This document shows positions 1-10,307 of a stretch of DNA of 47,500 nucleotides, piece after piece; position 1 is the first letter of the stretch; every line of letters begins with the position of its first letter. The notes beneath the pieces were generated by a model that saw only the letters and a program-made list of their open reading frames with translations, made no database searches and had not been told where the DNA came from. The stretch comes from Lachnospiraceae bacterium AC2012 (GTDB lineage Bacteria; Bacillota; Clostridia; Lachnospirales; Lachnospiraceae): NCBI GenBank assembly GCA_000702525.1, contig JNIN01000001.1, forward strand, positions 1,570,001-1,617,500. Direction: 5' to 3'. A program made the position numbers and the translations under genes.

Positions 1-216
1 CTCTTCTACCATAGAAGACATTTTCCCCGAAATCATTTCCGGAAGCCTTGTCTGCGTCATCAATGCATCTTCTATATAAGGTTCTGATACCATCACGAAA
101 ATCGCTATAAAAAACCAGGAGAGTACACTCCAAACGAGTCCCAGTACCCCCTGTTTATATCCATAGAGTGCACATATCGCACATATAATCAGTAAAATAA
201 TAAGTAGAATATTCAT
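1..216 (-). CDS. CvpA-like membrane protein, N-terminal part only
   Basis: The first 72 residues of a membrane protein are present; the rest lies beyond the left edge. The start ATG overlaps the stop codon of the DUF5711 gene by one base (TAATG), so the two are probably translationally coupled. The protein begins with a hydrophobic helix, then has GYKQGVLGLVWSVLSWFF, which fits the glycine-rich turn and second helix of CvpA/colicin-V-production family proteins, then a charged extracytoplasmic stretch. CvpA proteins are small polytopic inner-membrane proteins linked to envelope stress, but their molecular activity is poorly known. Pairing with a DUF5711 gene is a common arrangement in Lachnospiraceae, to my knowledge. 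Family call is by pattern only and rests on a fragment. Confidence 0.7.
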   Translation of the reverse strand, partial: MNILLIILLIICAICALYGYKQGVLGLVWSVLSWFFIAIFVMVSEPYIEDALMTQTRLPEMISGKMSSMVEE

Positions 217-1421
217 TATTTCAATTTCACACTTTCTGTCTGTCCATTCATTACAAAGATATAGTTGTTTCCGCCAATCGGAATCATACTATATAAATAA
301 TCATCAAATGAATATTCAAACTTCTTAATTCCGTAAGATGTATACAGTTCAACATCCTGGCCATTTGTAAGGAGAATCTCATTGTTCTCTAGCATTTCCA
401 CATCGGTATACGACAAATCGATTTCCCGATCAAACTTCTTATGTCCAGACATGTTATAGGTCGTAATTACATTTGATGTTTCGCCCTTTTCATTCGTTTC
501 CGCCGTGATATAGCCAAAATACGTATCATTATGGAAGATACTCTTTAATTCCGTATCCAGATAGATTTCCGAGGAAACCTTCGGCGTCGATGCACCGGAA
601 TAAATCACAATTTCCGTATCACCAAAAGCGATTGCCTTGTCACCATCTACAAAGTCAATCTCTGGAACCACCATATTGGAATAAGTAAAGGATGCGACAA
701 GATTATCAATCGCATCCTGACCTTCGGAACCGAAATTATAAAAGTTAATATTCGTGTCTACAGATCCGCTATTCATATTGATCATGGAAACCATCAGTTT
801 CTCCGCATCATCTGACAGCGCAATCGCTACAGGATATCCGCTATTCTCCGTATGCAATTCTCCAGAAGCCAACGTTGTTCCTTTCGAATCATACAAATTA
901 ATATAGCTGGAATCCCCCTCTTGCATTAACGCCGCAACGACACCATTTTCTGCAATCGCTGCATCTGCAAGTGGTAGCGTGGTCTGTATTGTTTTCTGAA
1001 GTCCGGAAATGTTAAACAGCTCGATGGTATTCCCGCCCTGATCATACACCAGGATATAGCTGTCATTGTAATCCACGGTCGGATTTGTCATTTCAAATGC
1101 TTCGCTCCAAATCAAATCACCATCGTAATCTGTATAGAATGCGCCATCACTACTATAACGGAACAGGTTATCCTTAAATCCAATATAGTCTGACTCTCCC
1201 GACGTTGTCGATGTACTGGTTGACTGCACTGTAAATTCATCATAGGTCTTGAATTTGCTTACAACCAGGCCCACTGCCAGAATCGCAAGTACAATTAACA
1301 CCAATACAATCTCTCGTTTTCGCTTCGATAACTGTTCGACCGGCAGTTTTTCGCCTATGCCGGAAATAACATTTCCCGAAACTTCTTTCGTATTTTCTTT
1401 TATTTCATTCCACTTATTCAT
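216..1421 (-). CDS. DUF5711 family membrane-anchored propeller-like protein
   Basis: A 401-residue protein with a short basic cytoplasmic N-terminus (residues 1-37), one transmembrane helix (about 38-56, IVLVLIVLAILAVGLVV) and a large outside domain. That domain is built from repeated short beta-type blocks of the kind NDSYILVYDQGGNTIEL and NNEILLTNGQDVELYTSYG, suggesting a beta-propeller of about six or seven blades. It matches my memory of DUF5711, a family of unknown function in Clostridia. It lies 11 bases downstream of glgB and overlaps the next gene, a CvpA-like gene, by one base, so all three probably share a transcript. A role in sensing or scaffolding at the cell surface is inference only. 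The start is preceded by a weak purine-rich site. Confidence 0.75.
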   Translation of the reverse strand: MNKWNEIKENTKEVSGNVISGIGEKLPVEQLSKRKREIVLVLIVLAILAVGLVVSKFKTYDEFTVQSTSTSTTSGESDYIGFKDNLFRYSSDGAFYTDYDGDLIWSEAFEMTNPTVDYNDSYILVYDQGGNTIELFNISGLQKTIQTTLPLADAAIAENGVVAALMQEGDSSYINLYDSKGTTLASGELHTENSGYPVAIALSDDAEKLMVSMINMNSGSVDTNINFYNFGSEGQDAIDNLVASFTYSNMVVPEIDFVDGDKAIAFGDTEIVIYSGASTPKVSSEIYLDTELKSIFHNDTYFGYITAETNEKGETSNVITTYNMSGHKKFDREIDLSYTDVEMLENNEILLTNGQDVELYTSYGIKKFEYSFDDYLYSMIPIGGNNYIFVMNGQTESVKLK

Positions 1422-1432
1422 TACAACTTCTA

Positions 1433-3334
1433 TTAATACTTAAAGATTGCTACTCCATACGCAGGTAGAGGATAAGCAATCGAGTATGCCTTTCCATCGC
1501 ACTCTTTTTTCTCTGGTTTATACTTCTTCTTTCTTGAAGTTTCTGTGCCCTGGAACTTCTTCTGTTCACTATTAATCAGCAGTGTCAGTTCTTTGTTTTC
1601 AGGCACTCCAACGCGATAATCATCATATGCCATTGGTGTGAAATTGCAAACGAACAACAGATTGTCCTTGCCATCCTTTGATTTTCGAACAAAACTGAAG
1701 ATACTACGATAGGAATCATTTGCATTAATCCACTCAAAACCATTCCAATTAATGTCCTGCTCGTATAAAGCCGGATGACTCTTGTAAAGATGCAATAATT
1801 CACGGACAAAAGTCTGTACGCCAGCGTGCTGTGGATTCTCAAGAAGATACCAATCCAATTCTCTCTTCTCATCCCATTCCTGCACCTGTGCAAAATCCTG
1901 TCCCATAAACAAGAGCTTCTTGCCCGGATGTCCCATCATAAACGCATAGCCAGCCTTCAGATTCTTGAATTTATCATCTCCAAGTCCCGGCATTTTATTG
2001 ATCATGGAACATTTCAAATGTACGACTTCGTCATGCGACAGTACAAGAATATACTTCTCGTATTCGTTATAGCTCATGCCGAATGTCATCTTGTTGTGAT
2101 TATCTTTTCTAAAATAAGGATCCAGTTTCATGTAATCCAGGAAATCATGCATCCATCCCATATTCCATTTGTATGAGAAATTCAGCCCATCTTCTTTAAC
2201 GGAACCCGTTACCTTTGGCCAAGCCGTGGACTCTTCTGCCACCACAATCGCACCAGGGTTTCTGCCTGTTACCACCGTGTTTAAGTGCTTGAAGAATTCA
2301 ATCGCCTCTAAGTTTTCATTTCCACCGTACTGGTTCGGAACCCATTGTCCAGCTTCCTTGCCATAATCCAGATAAAGCATGGAAGCCACCGCGTCTACAC
2401 GAAGTCCATCCACATGATACTGCTCCACCCACATAAGTGCGCTACCAATCAGGAAATTCTTCACTTCCGACTTTGAATAATCAAAAATCTTCGTTCCCCA
2501 ATCCGGATGCTCACCCTTTCTGGTATCCGCATATTCATACAGCGGTTCCCCATCGAAATCCGCAAGACCATGTGCATCCTTCGGGAAATGTGCAGGCACC
2601 CAATCCAGGATGACACCGATTCCCTTTTTATGCAGATAATTGATCAAGTACTGGAAATCCTCCGGCGAGCCATAACGAGACGTTGGCGCATAATACCCCG
2701 TCACCTGATATCCCCAGGAACCGTCAAATGGATACTCGGAAATGCCCATGAGCTCAACATGCGTATATCCCATATCCTTAACATAAGCTGCCAATGACTC
2801 CGCAAACTCGCGATATGTATAAAATCCATCATCTTCTCTACCCGGATGTCTCTTCCATGAACCCGGATGAACCTCATAAATACTGAGCGGTTTCTCATAA
2901 AATGGTACGCTATCATCTGCACGTTTTTTCATCCATGCATGATCAGACCACTGAAAACCATCTCTCACACCAATTTTAGATGCCGTGCCCGGACGAACTT
3001 CTGCTGTAACTGCGTATGGGTCTGCCTTATACAACTTTTCCCCATCCTTCGTACGAATCACATATTTGTACATCTGGCCCATGCATGCGCCTGGTATAAA
3101 AGTCTCGTAAATGCCCATTTCCAATGGCGTAAGACGCTGCATATAATTTCTCTCTTCATCCCAGTCATTGAATTCGCCAATCACCGAAACCTCTTCTGCA
3201 TGTGGTGCCCACACATCAAAGTAAAAGCCATCAACACCATCAACATTTGCCTTATGAACACCCATCTTCTGATAAATGTCGTAATGTGTTGCCTGTCCAA
3301 ATAAATATGCATCTAATTCTGTAAAATTCCTCAT
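1433..3334 (-). CDS. glgB: 1,4-alpha-glucan (glycogen) branching enzyme
   Basis: This 633-residue GH13 enzyme cuts alpha-1,4 glucan chains and re-attaches them by alpha-1,6 bonds to make branched glycogen. An N-terminal CBM48-type beta-sandwich (about 30-120, with VIGEFNDWD) precedes the barrel. The catalytic residues are visible: the nucleophile Asp314 in DGLRVDAV, the acid Glu367 in VVAEES, and Asp435 in LSHDEVVH. A C-terminal beta domain ends the protein. Length is usual for the short class without the extra N1 domain. The start has GGGG seven bases upstream. The gene stands between an unrecognised P-loop protein gene and a DUF5711 gene with gaps of 11-30 bases, and no glgC, glgD, glgA or glgP is in the window, so it is separated from its pathway partners. 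Confidence 0.95.
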   Translation of the reverse strand: MRNFTELDAYLFGQATHYDIYQKMGVHKANVDGVDGFYFDVWAPHAEEVSVIGEFNDWDEERNYMQRLTPLEMGIYETFIPGACMGQMYKYVIRTKDGEKLYKADPYAVTAEVRPGTASKIGVRDGFQWSDHAWMKKRADDSVPFYEKPLSIYEVHPGSWKRHPGREDDGFYTYREFAESLAAYVKDMGYTHVELMGISEYPFDGSWGYQVTGYYAPTSRYGSPEDFQYLINYLHKKGIGVILDWVPAHFPKDAHGLADFDGEPLYEYADTRKGEHPDWGTKIFDYSKSEVKNFLIGSALMWVEQYHVDGLRVDAVASMLYLDYGKEAGQWVPNQYGGNENLEAIEFFKHLNTVVTGRNPGAIVVAEESTAWPKVTGSVKEDGLNFSYKWNMGWMHDFLDYMKLDPYFRKDNHNKMTFGMSYNEYEKYILVLSHDEVVHLKCSMINKMPGLGDDKFKNLKAGYAFMMGHPGKKLLFMGQDFAQVQEWDEKRELDWYLLENPQHAGVQTFVRELLHLYKSHPALYEQDINWNGFEWINANDSYRSIFSFVRKSKDGKDNLLFVCNFTPMAYDDYRVGVPENKELTLLINSEQKKFQGTETSRKKKYKPEKKECDGKAYSIAYPLPAYGVAIFKY

Positions 3335-3364
3335 GAAACTACCCCTTCTCCCTTACGGATTTAA

Positions 3365-6300
3365 TTATTTCTGAAAGTCCTTCTCAACAAGTATTAAATT
3401 GCCGTTTTCATCTTCTTTATGAGCGCCAAGTCGTCCAAAGAACCCTCTAAGTCCCGGAGCCTCAGCCTTCTCGATTGCTTCATCGACAATTTCTTTTACT
3501 TCTGTAAGGTATGTCGGGCGATCTAATCTTTGAATCATCCCGATACGATCGTAAAGTGCCAATACACCCATCTCATCAATTGCATAACCCTCATCTTGCG
3601 CATAGGTCTTAGCAAAATTTACGAGTTCGTCTGCTGTAAAGATTGGAATCGTAATCTTCTCCGTAAACTTCTTTATGAATGTTGGATTCAAACTACGGAT
3701 TCTCTCAATTCCGATTCTTGTATCTTCCATAATTACCAGAATGCCACTTCGATCATTCTCCATTAATAAAGATAATGTAACTGTTGTATCGCGTGTCATC
3801 TCTCCGGCATTTTCAATGATAAGACATCCGCCGCTAACCTTCTCAAAGAGCTTCTGGATATCTTTTCCATTTAATCGTTCCGCATCAATACGGCCGACAT
3901 TATTGTTTGGTTTTCCAATTTCTGTTTGGAGAACCTTAATCAGAGATGTGGCCATGGTTGTCTTTCCACTGCCTTTACCTCCCTGAATAATAATATTACC
4001 ACTTGCTGAATTCGTTGCGCTTGCCAATCTCTGTTTTGATCCAGTCAATACCTGACAAATCATCTGTTCCATACCCTGAATTGGAATAAAGTATGAGAAC
4101 AAATCACGTTCATCAGCAGTTAGTTTCGTTGTAGCCATTTCGCCCTCGATCGCATTGACAATCGCCTCATCTGATGGCAATACATCCGTACGATCCAGCG
4201 CTCTCTGACGCTCTTCCTCTTCCTGCGCCTTCTTGATTTCATCGATGGAGACCTCATCCATCTCCTCCGAATCATCTGGTTCCTCCGATTCATCTACCTT
4301 ATCGGCAGGAACCGCTGCTATATAATCTGACATATCTCCATCGGATGGATCCATATCTTCCATAATTCCTGTTACTGCATTTGCAAGTTCCGACATCTCA
4401 TTCTCTGGAAGTTCCACATCGATACTTTCATCTGCTGGAATATCCTCCGGATTTTCAGCTTCCAGCGCTTCTTGCTCCAGTTCTTCATCGGAAATGTTAA
4501 TGGTCGGAAGTTCAATATCATCTTCTTCCTTTTCCGCATCAGAAGCTTCTTCTTCCACTTCATCCTCATCGGACTCTAACGCTTCTAATCCAAGTTCCAA
4601 ATCCGGATCCGGTTCTTCTACCGGTTCTTCTACTGCAGGTTCCGTAGCCTCTGACTCTGCGACTTCTGGCGTAGTCTCTGTTACTTCTGGCTCTACGACT
4701 TCTGGCGTAGTCTCTGTTACTTCTGGCTCTACGACTTCCGGCGCAGTCTCTGTTACTTCTGGCTCTGCAACTTCTGGCGCAGCTTCTGGTTCTGTTACCA
4801 CTTCCGGCTCTGTAGCCTCCGGTTCAGCTATTTCCGGCGTCTCCTCCACTACCGGCGCTACCGCTACTGGCTCTGTCACTTCTGGTACCGGAACAGCTTC
4901 CGTAGCAATCTCTGGCACAACTTCCGCTGCCGCAGCATTTGCTGCCGCTTCTTCCTCGCTTGTAATACGATCAATCTCACTCTGAAGCATCGCATTCACA
5001 TCCGCGATAATCATACTTGCTTCTTTTAAATTCACGTCATCTACTTCCTTGCTATTATTTAATGCTGTTTCATCCTCTGTACTGCTTAACGATTCATCGT
5101 CTGCATCTGTAGCAAGTTCTGGTGGATTCCACTCCGTTGTTCCTTCACCATTTGCAAGCTTTCCTGTGACAGTGTCCAACACTGGCGCTGACACTTTGAC
5201 TCCCTCTGCCATTGGATCCACAATTGGAATCTCCAGTCCAACTCCGGCATCCGCACCATTTTCCACTTTTGGAATCGAGAATTTTGCTTCTTCACTCTGT
5301 ACTGGCTCTGCGGTCAGATATTCCTGCTTCAAAATCTCTGCCGGCGCAACACCCGCATCGAGCTTTGGAGCAATTCCCTCTAAGCGATCCATAATCTGTG
5401 TCGCTTCTTTTAGAGCTTCCTCTTTGACATTCGCAAGCTTTGCCGCATTCGCAGCTTCTAATGCCGCTTCTGTCGCACGCTTTGTCTTTTCCCAGTTTGC
5501 GATGACTTCGTCAATTGTCATCTGACCCTCAATCTGTTCGTCCTTCTCCGGTTCATCCGGCATGAACAAACTCATCTGTCCATCGTATTCCTCTTCCAGG
5601 AATTCCTGGAAATTCATCTTAATGGTTTTATCCAGTTCAGCCTTGGCCTTACGATGTTTTTCAAGCGCGGATTCATGATCCTGTGGCATCTGAAGATATG
5701 GAATATCATTTACAAGATCTCGAATCTCATCCATGTTTTCAGAGATTTCGCCCTCTTCCGTCGCCTGCATAATCTCTTCAATATTTTTCTTGATTTCTGC
5801 CTGCAGATTAATCGTATTAAATCTTTCCGGCGGAAGTTCTACTGCCGGAATTGCCATATTATGAGATACAATCTCGCCCGATGCAAGATTTTCATTGGCA
5901 TGCACCTCGGTCAATCCACGTTTTTGATTCTGGAAGCTACGATACTTATCCTCCTGAATCTTATTGAGCGGCTTGTATAACATCTTTAATTCCAGCGCGC
6001 GCTCTACATATGGGCCATCGCCAAAATAGATACTGATTTCATCACAGAGATTAATGCACTGATCCACCTGCGCTGTTTTATGATAGAGCATTGCCAATTC
6101 ATAGGACCACTGCTCTGTAAAATCGCTTTCTTTCAATTCTTCCAGAATACGAATCAGCGCCAGTTCATCCGCACCTCTCGCCTTACTCAGATAATACTTG
6201 ATCACATATTTCTGAGAATCATGCGGCGCAATCTCGACAAATTCATTGTAATTGTCTTTTGCCTCTTCTAATCTGCCCAATTTAATGGACACGAGAGCCA

Positions 6301-6535
6301 GGTGGAAAAGTATCGTTCTACCAATCGGCGATCTCTCATGCGCAATCTTCAGAAGCTCCTGCGCCTCTTCCAGTTTTCCTACTTTTTCATAGATCTCACT
6401 GGCCTTTACGAGCGCATTCACATTATGCACCTTCCGCCAATTAACATTGGCAAGCGTATCATATGCTTCTTCTTCCTGGCCATTTACCAGCATTTCTTCA
6501 ATTTCATCCAGTTTTGTTCTATAATCCCTATCCAA
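3365..6535 (-). CDS. Unrecognised 1056-residue TPR / acidic-repeat / P-loop protein
   Basis: I do not recognise a named family for the whole protein. Residues 1-200 look like four or five TPR-like helical hairpins ([20 protein letters not shown], then [15 protein letters not shown]). Residues 230-400 are charged helical sequence. About 500-790 are very acidic and probably disordered, with a 12-residue Pro/Glu/Val/Thr repeat ([12 protein letters not shown] type) near 588-635. The C-terminal 250 residues hold an ATPase-like domain: Walker A GGKGSGKT at 852-859, a Walker B-like strand CLIIENAG at 904-911 that lacks the usual final Asp-Glu pair, and a helical tail resembling the AAA+ lid of CbbX/SpoVK-type proteins. 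No membrane segment or signal peptide is seen, so it should be cytoplasmic. Neighbouring genes encode membrane proteins and glgB. A cytoplasmic scaffold or remodelling ATPase is an inference. Confidence 0.8.
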   Translation of the reverse strand: MDRDYRTKLDEIEEMLVNGQEEEAYDTLANVNWRKVHNVNALVKASEIYEKVGKLEEAQELLKIAHERSPIGRTILFHLALVSIKLGRLEEAKDNYNEFVEIAPHDSQKYVIKYYLSKARGADELALIRILEELKESDFTEQWSYELAMLYHKTAQVDQCINLCDEISIYFGDGPYVERALELKMLYKPLNKIQEDKYRSFQNQKRGLTEVHANENLASGEIVSHNMAIPAVELPPERFNTINLQAEIKKNIEEIMQATEEGEISENMDEIRDLVNDIPYLQMPQDHESALEKHRKAKAELDKTIKMNFQEFLEEEYDGQMSLFMPDEPEKDEQIEGQMTIDEVIANWEKTKRATEAALEAANAAKLANVKEEALKEATQIMDRLEGIAPKLDAGVAPAEILKQEYLTAEPVQSEEAKFSIPKVENGADAGVGLEIPIVDPMAEGVKVSAPVLDTVTGKLANGEGTTEWNPPELATDADDESLSSTEDETALNNSKEVDDVNLKEASMIIADVNAMLQSEIDRITSEEEAAANAAAAEVVPEIATEAVPVPEVTEPVAVAPVVEETPEIAEPEATEPEVVTEPEAAPEVAEPEVTETAPEVVEPEVTETTPEVVEPEVTETTPEVAESEATEPAVEEPVEEPDPDLELGLEALESDEDEVEEEASDAEKEEDDIELPTINISDEELEQEALEAENPEDIPADESIDVELPENEMSELANAVTGIMEDMDPSDGDMSDYIAAVPADKVDESEEPDDSEEMDEVSIDEIKKAQEEEERQRALDRTDVLPSDEAIVNAIEGEMATTKLTADERDLFSYFIPIQGMEQMICQVLTGSKQRLASATNSASGNIIIQGGKGSGKTTMATSLIKVLQTEIGKPNNNVGRIDAERLNGKDIQKLFEKVSGGCLIIENAGEMTRDTTVTLSLLMENDRSGILVIMEDTRIGIERIRSLNPTFIKKFTEKITIPIFTADELVNFAKTYAQDEGYAIDEMGVLALYDRIGMIQRLDRPTYLTEVKEIVDEAIEKAEAPGLRGFFGRLGAHKEDENGNLILVEKDFQK
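4653..4782 (-). repeat. 36-bp tandem repeat inside the acidic P-loop protein gene
   Basis: Three full 36-bp units and part of a fourth lie head to tail with no spacers, starting at 4653, 4689, 4725 and 4761. The units differ at only a few positions. Each encodes twelve residues of Glu/Pro/Thr/Val sequence in frame with the gene. Copy number is likely to vary by slippage or unequal crossover, changing only the length of the disordered linker. Confidence 0.9.
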
Positions 6536-6551
6536 AGTGTCACCTCAGAAC

Positions 6552-7940
6552 TTATTTTTTGTCGCCCTTATCCTTAGCGGCAACTTTTTCTGTCTTCACT
6601 GTTTCCTTATGTTTATTAAAAATACGGAGTTCCTTTTCTCCGTCTTTTGGAACCAATTTCTTCGTTTCCGGATCAATATGATCCAAATCCACGTATTCCT
6701 GCATCTCTGTGGAAAGTTGTTTACGCACTAACACATAATCTACAATCCTTCCAACCAGATAGTATAGCAATGCCATCGTAGGAACACCAATCAGCATTCC
6801 TAATAAACCAAATAATCCGCCACCAACGACAATCGCAACGATGACCCAGAAACTGGAAAGTCCCGTAGAATCTCCCAGAATCTTCGGTCCAATAATATTT
6901 CCATCCACCTGCTGCAAGATAAAGACAAAGATCAGGAAATAAATACCCTGCCATGGATTCGTCAGGAAAATAATAATAACGGTTGGCACTGCTCCGATAT
7001 ATGGTCCAAAGACCGGAATAACATTCGTAAGTCCAATAATTACGGAAACGAGTACGCGGTACGGTAAGCCCATGATGATCATACATACATAGCAAATCAA
7101 TCCAATAATAATCGAATCGACAATCTTACCAACGATAAATCCGTAGAAAATATCATGCGCCTTTCGCACAACTTCCACGCAAACATTTGCCTGCTTCGTA
7201 CTTAAAATACTATATACAATCTTCTTTGTCTGACCCTTAAATTTCTCTTTTGCAACCAAAACATAGATGGAAACAATAATACCAATAATAATATTAACCA
7301 GAATATGGCCAACGCCAATCAAGCTGTTTGTTATCGTACGAACAATCTCATCCTGTTGATCCAGCTTGAGATATTTTGTGACAAAGACCTGTACCTGGTC
7401 CATCGCATTGTCCAATACCTTAGCATCTTTCGCACCGAGGATTTCCTCTTCCCAATGTCCTCTTGTGATTTCATTTGCCCAATCCAGAACACCGGCAATC
7501 TGCTCATGTATATGCAAAAACAGATATTGAATCGTATTCAGCATCTCCGGAATGACGGTAACCAGAAAGCCACCAACGACTCCCAGCAAAACCACAGCAG
7601 AAACAATCGTAGAGAAAACTCGGATATGCTTTCTGGCATAAACTTCGTTTTTGCTGATTGGCAACAGGAAATGTAACAAATGCTTCTCGATAAATTTCAT
7701 AATGGGATTCATCAAAAATGCCATTGTGAAGCCAATGATAAACGGCTGTAGGATGTCCATAAATTTCACCCACCCATCCTGCAGTCCGTCATATCTCTTA
7801 ACACCAAAATAGAATAGGATGATAAGACATGCAGTAACTAATACTACAAGAGAAACACCAAACAGAAATTTGTATTCTCCCTTGCTTGGCTTTCGCTCAA
7901 AACGATTTTCAGTTTTTATTTCTGTTTGGCTATTTTCCAA
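6552..7940 (-). CDS. AI-2E family (YdiK/TqsA-like) membrane transporter
   Basis: A 462-residue polytopic protein with the AI-2E/UPF0118 layout: two paired helices near the N-terminus (about 25-80), another at about 105-130, a long charged extramembrane segment (about 140-200), then five or so helices in the C-terminal half. The hallmark region GLPYRVLVSVIIGLTNVIPV followed by FGPYIGAVP is present, and VDGNIIGPKILGDSTGL is also typical. Members export small molecules: autoinducer-2 in TqsA, and Na+ with H+ exchange in some others, so the substrate here cannot be named. The C-terminal 60 residues are polar and cytoplasmic. It lies 18 bases after the hydratase gene and 16 bases before the P-loop protein gene, consistent with one operon. 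Confidence 0.88.
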   Translation of the reverse strand: MENSQTEIKTENRFERKPSKGEYKFLFGVSLVVLVTACLIILFYFGVKRYDGLQDGWVKFMDILQPFIIGFTMAFLMNPIMKFIEKHLLHFLLPISKNEVYARKHIRVFSTIVSAVVLLGVVGGFLVTVIPEMLNTIQYLFLHIHEQIAGVLDWANEITRGHWEEEILGAKDAKVLDNAMDQVQVFVTKYLKLDQQDEIVRTITNSLIGVGHILVNIIIGIIVSIYVLVAKEKFKGQTKKIVYSILSTKQANVCVEVVRKAHDIFYGFIVGKIVDSIIIGLICYVCMIIMGLPYRVLVSVIIGLTNVIPVFGPYIGAVPTVIIIFLTNPWQGIYFLIFVFILQQVDGNIIGPKILGDSTGLSSFWVIVAIVVGGGLFGLLGMLIGVPTMALLYYLVGRIVDYVLVRKQLSTEMQEYVDLDHIDPETKKLVPKDGEKELRIFNKHKETVKTEKVAAKDKGDKK

Positions 7941-7958
7941 AACTATCCCCTCTTTTAA

Positions 7959-10247
7959 CTAGTGTGATTTGTAATAATTAATCAGACAACCATCGAGAAT
8001 AATCTCTCTTTCGTCTGCTGTTAATTCGTCCATAGAAAGCTTAAATGGATGAAGTCCATCCTCTTTCACAACATAGGCTTCGAATTCTGTCTTTGCATCC
8101 TGAATTGCTTTCTTAATTCCAGGAACAAATAAATAATCTCCATTCTTAAATGGAAGATCTCCATCCGGAATAAGGAATGGAAGCATTCCCCAGTTGATCA
8201 GGTTACTTCTGTATCTCTTAGTAGCGTATTCATTTGCAATATTTGCCCATCCACCAAGAACCTTCTGGCAGGATGCCGCCTGCTCACGAGCAGAACCATC
8301 GCCTGGTTTTACAGCAAAAATCGTACTACCGATTCCGATATTTGTATGATCCACCTCTGGGAACTTCGCCTTAATCTTCGCCATCTGTTCCTTGATTTCC
8401 GGAAGAACCGCACATGGATGTTCTCCTGCTTCTAACGCTTTCTGGCCCTTCTGTACTTCCTTCGCTCTGGATACGTATGCCGGATCCTTACGCGAAAGTG
8501 TAAATTCTGCAAGTCCTAATGGGTTTGAACGATAAGATGAAGTCTCGCCAGATGGAATTAATTCATCCGTTGTTGTAACCGGATCATGAATCTCGGATAC
8601 AACCTTCAGTACCATATTCTCCGGAAGTGCACTCATCGCTGGCCAATCCTTGATATTTGGACCGAATTTCAATTCTTCCTCTGGGTTTGCAACACCCTTG
8701 CTATCGAAAACTCTTCGATCATAGATACGATGATCGAAATAGTATTTTGGCTTGCTATAATCCACATCTATATCTGTTGCCGCTGTAAGGTAACCCTTAT
8801 TTGCTGCGGTTGCCGCGATAGAGCGAGCATCCATAAGAGCAACAGAGGAAATCTGACCGTTCTGTAATTTTGATCCCTCTCTGTTCGGGAAGTTACGTGT
8901 GCTGTGTCGGATACTGAATCCATTGTTGCTTGGCGTATCGCCTGCACCGAAACATGGTCCACAGAATGCCGTCTTTAAAATGGCACCTGTTGCAAGAAGA
9001 TCTGCCGCACAGCCGTTCTTCACAAGCTCCATATAAATTGGTGTAGATGCCGGATAAATACTAAGTGTAAATTCATCCGCACCAATGCTTGCTCCACGGA
9101 GAATATCCGCTGCATCCGTGATATTTTCATATCCACCACCTGCACAACCTGCGATAATACCCTGATCAACATAAAGCTGACCATTTCTAACTTTATCTCT
9201 TAATGTGAAATCCACCTGATTATCGAGACTCACGCGTGCACGTTTCTCAACGTCATCGATAATATCGATCAGATTTGCCTTTAATTCTTCAATGGTATAC
9301 GTATTGCTTGGATGGAACGGCATCGCAATCATTGGCTTGATTTCAGAAAGATCAATCTCAATCATGCCATCGTAGTAAGCGATTGCCCCCGGCGCGAGCT
9401 TCTTATAAGCTTCTTTTCTACCATGAATCTCATAAAATTCTTCGGTCTTCTCATCGGTTTCCCAGATAGAAGAAAGACATGTCGTCTCTGTTGTCATAAC
9501 ATCTACGCCGATTCGATAATCAACGCTCATGTTATGAACACCAGGTCCAACGAATTCCATCACTTTATTCTTAACATATCCTCGGTCAAACACTTCGCCA
9601 ATAATCGCAAGTGCAATATCCTGCGGACCGACACCCTTGGCAGGTGTTCCTGTCATGTATACACCGACAACGCCCGGCATATTGATATCGTATGTCTTAT
9701 TTAATAACTGCTTTACAAGCTCTGGTCCACCCTCGCCCATCGCCATCGTACCAAGTGCACCATAGCGTGTATGGGAGTCAGAACCAAGAATCATCTTGCC
9801 GCCTTCCGCTAACATCTCTCTGGCGAACTGATGAATAACAGCCTGATGAGGTGGTACATAAATTCCACCATATTTCTTTGCGGCGCTCAGTCCGAACATG
9901 TGGTCATCTTCATTAATTGTTCCGCCAACAGCACAGAGACTGTTGTGACAATTTGTGAGAATGTATGGGATTGGGAACTTCTCCAAACCGGACGCTCTCG
10001 CTGTCTGAATAATTCCAACATAAGTGATATCATGACTTGTCAGCTTATCGAATTTCACTGCAAGTTTTTCCATATTACCTGATGTATTATGGCTCTCCAG
10101 GATACCATAGGCGATGGTTTCCTTCGCTGCATCCTCCTGATTCACACTCTTCCCCGTCATATTCTGAATCTTTGCCTGATAATCTCCGGTTGCCTCAACC
10201 AAATCGGTACCGTTAATCAGGTAAACGCCATTCTCGTATAACTTCAT
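7959..10247 (-). CDS. Aconitase-family hydratase (YbhJ-like)
   Basis: A 762-residue member of the aconitase/isopropylmalate dehydratase superfamily. [20 protein letters not shown] is the typical active-site segment, and iron-sulfur ligand candidates are the Cys of TNCHNS, GCAGGG and FCGPCFGAG, the last followed by the substrate-binding [16 protein letters not shown]-terminal swivel-like domain follows. It resembles the uncharacterised hydratases of the E. coli YbhJ type more than AcnA or LeuC, so the substrate is unknown. An upstream in-frame start adding 13 residues is possible, but AGGAGG sits nine bases before the ATG chosen here, and the upstream start has no such site. It lies between a coiled-coil protein gene and an AI-2E transporter gene, and nothing there points to a pathway. 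Confidence 0.88.
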   Translation of the reverse strand: MKLYENGVYLINGTDLVEATGDYQAKIQNMTGKSVNQEDAAKETIAYGILESHNTSGNMEKLAVKFDKLTSHDITYVGIIQTARASGLEKFPIPYILTNCHNSLCAVGGTINEDDHMFGLSAAKKYGGIYVPPHQAVIHQFAREMLAEGGKMILGSDSHTRYGALGTMAMGEGGPELVKQLLNKTYDINMPGVVGVYMTGTPAKGVGPQDIALAIIGEVFDRGYVKNKVMEFVGPGVHNMSVDYRIGVDVMTTETTCLSSIWETDEKTEEFYEIHGRKEAYKKLAPGAIAYYDGMIEIDLSEIKPMIAMPFHPSNTYTIEELKANLIDIIDDVEKRARVSLDNQVDFTLRDKVRNGQLYVDQGIIAGCAGGGYENITDAADILRGASIGADEFTLSIYPASTPIYMELVKNGCAADLLATGAILKTAFCGPCFGAGDTPSNNGFSIRHSTRNFPNREGSKLQNGQISSVALMDARSIAATAANKGYLTAATDIDVDYSKPKYYFDHRIYDRRVFDSKGVANPEEELKFGPNIKDWPAMSALPENMVLKVVSEIHDPVTTTDELIPSGETSSYRSNPLGLAEFTLSRKDPAYVSRAKEVQKGQKALEAGEHPCAVLPEIKEQMAKIKAKFPEVDHTNIGIGSTIFAVKPGDGSAREQAASCQKVLGGWANIANEYATKRYRSNLINWGMLPFLIPDGDLPFKNGDYLFVPGIKKAIQDAKTEFEAYVVKEDGLHPFKLSMDELTADEREIILDGCLINYYKSH

Positions 10248-10307
10248 GTACTTACATCCTCCTAGTAACTTCTTTCTTTTTTCCATTTATAAAGATATGC
10301 AAATGCA

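Noticed and set aside
4653-4782. A CRISPR-like 36-bp repeat.
   Set aside because: Units are contiguous with no spacers, in frame with the coding sequence, and no cas gene is near.
4494-4985. A 163-residue Ser/Gly/Thr-rich plus-strand frame that looks like a surface protein repeat.
   Set aside because: It is the antisense of the acidic repeat of the P-loop protein gene; its composition follows from Glu/Pro/Val codons on the other strand, and it has no ribosome binding site.
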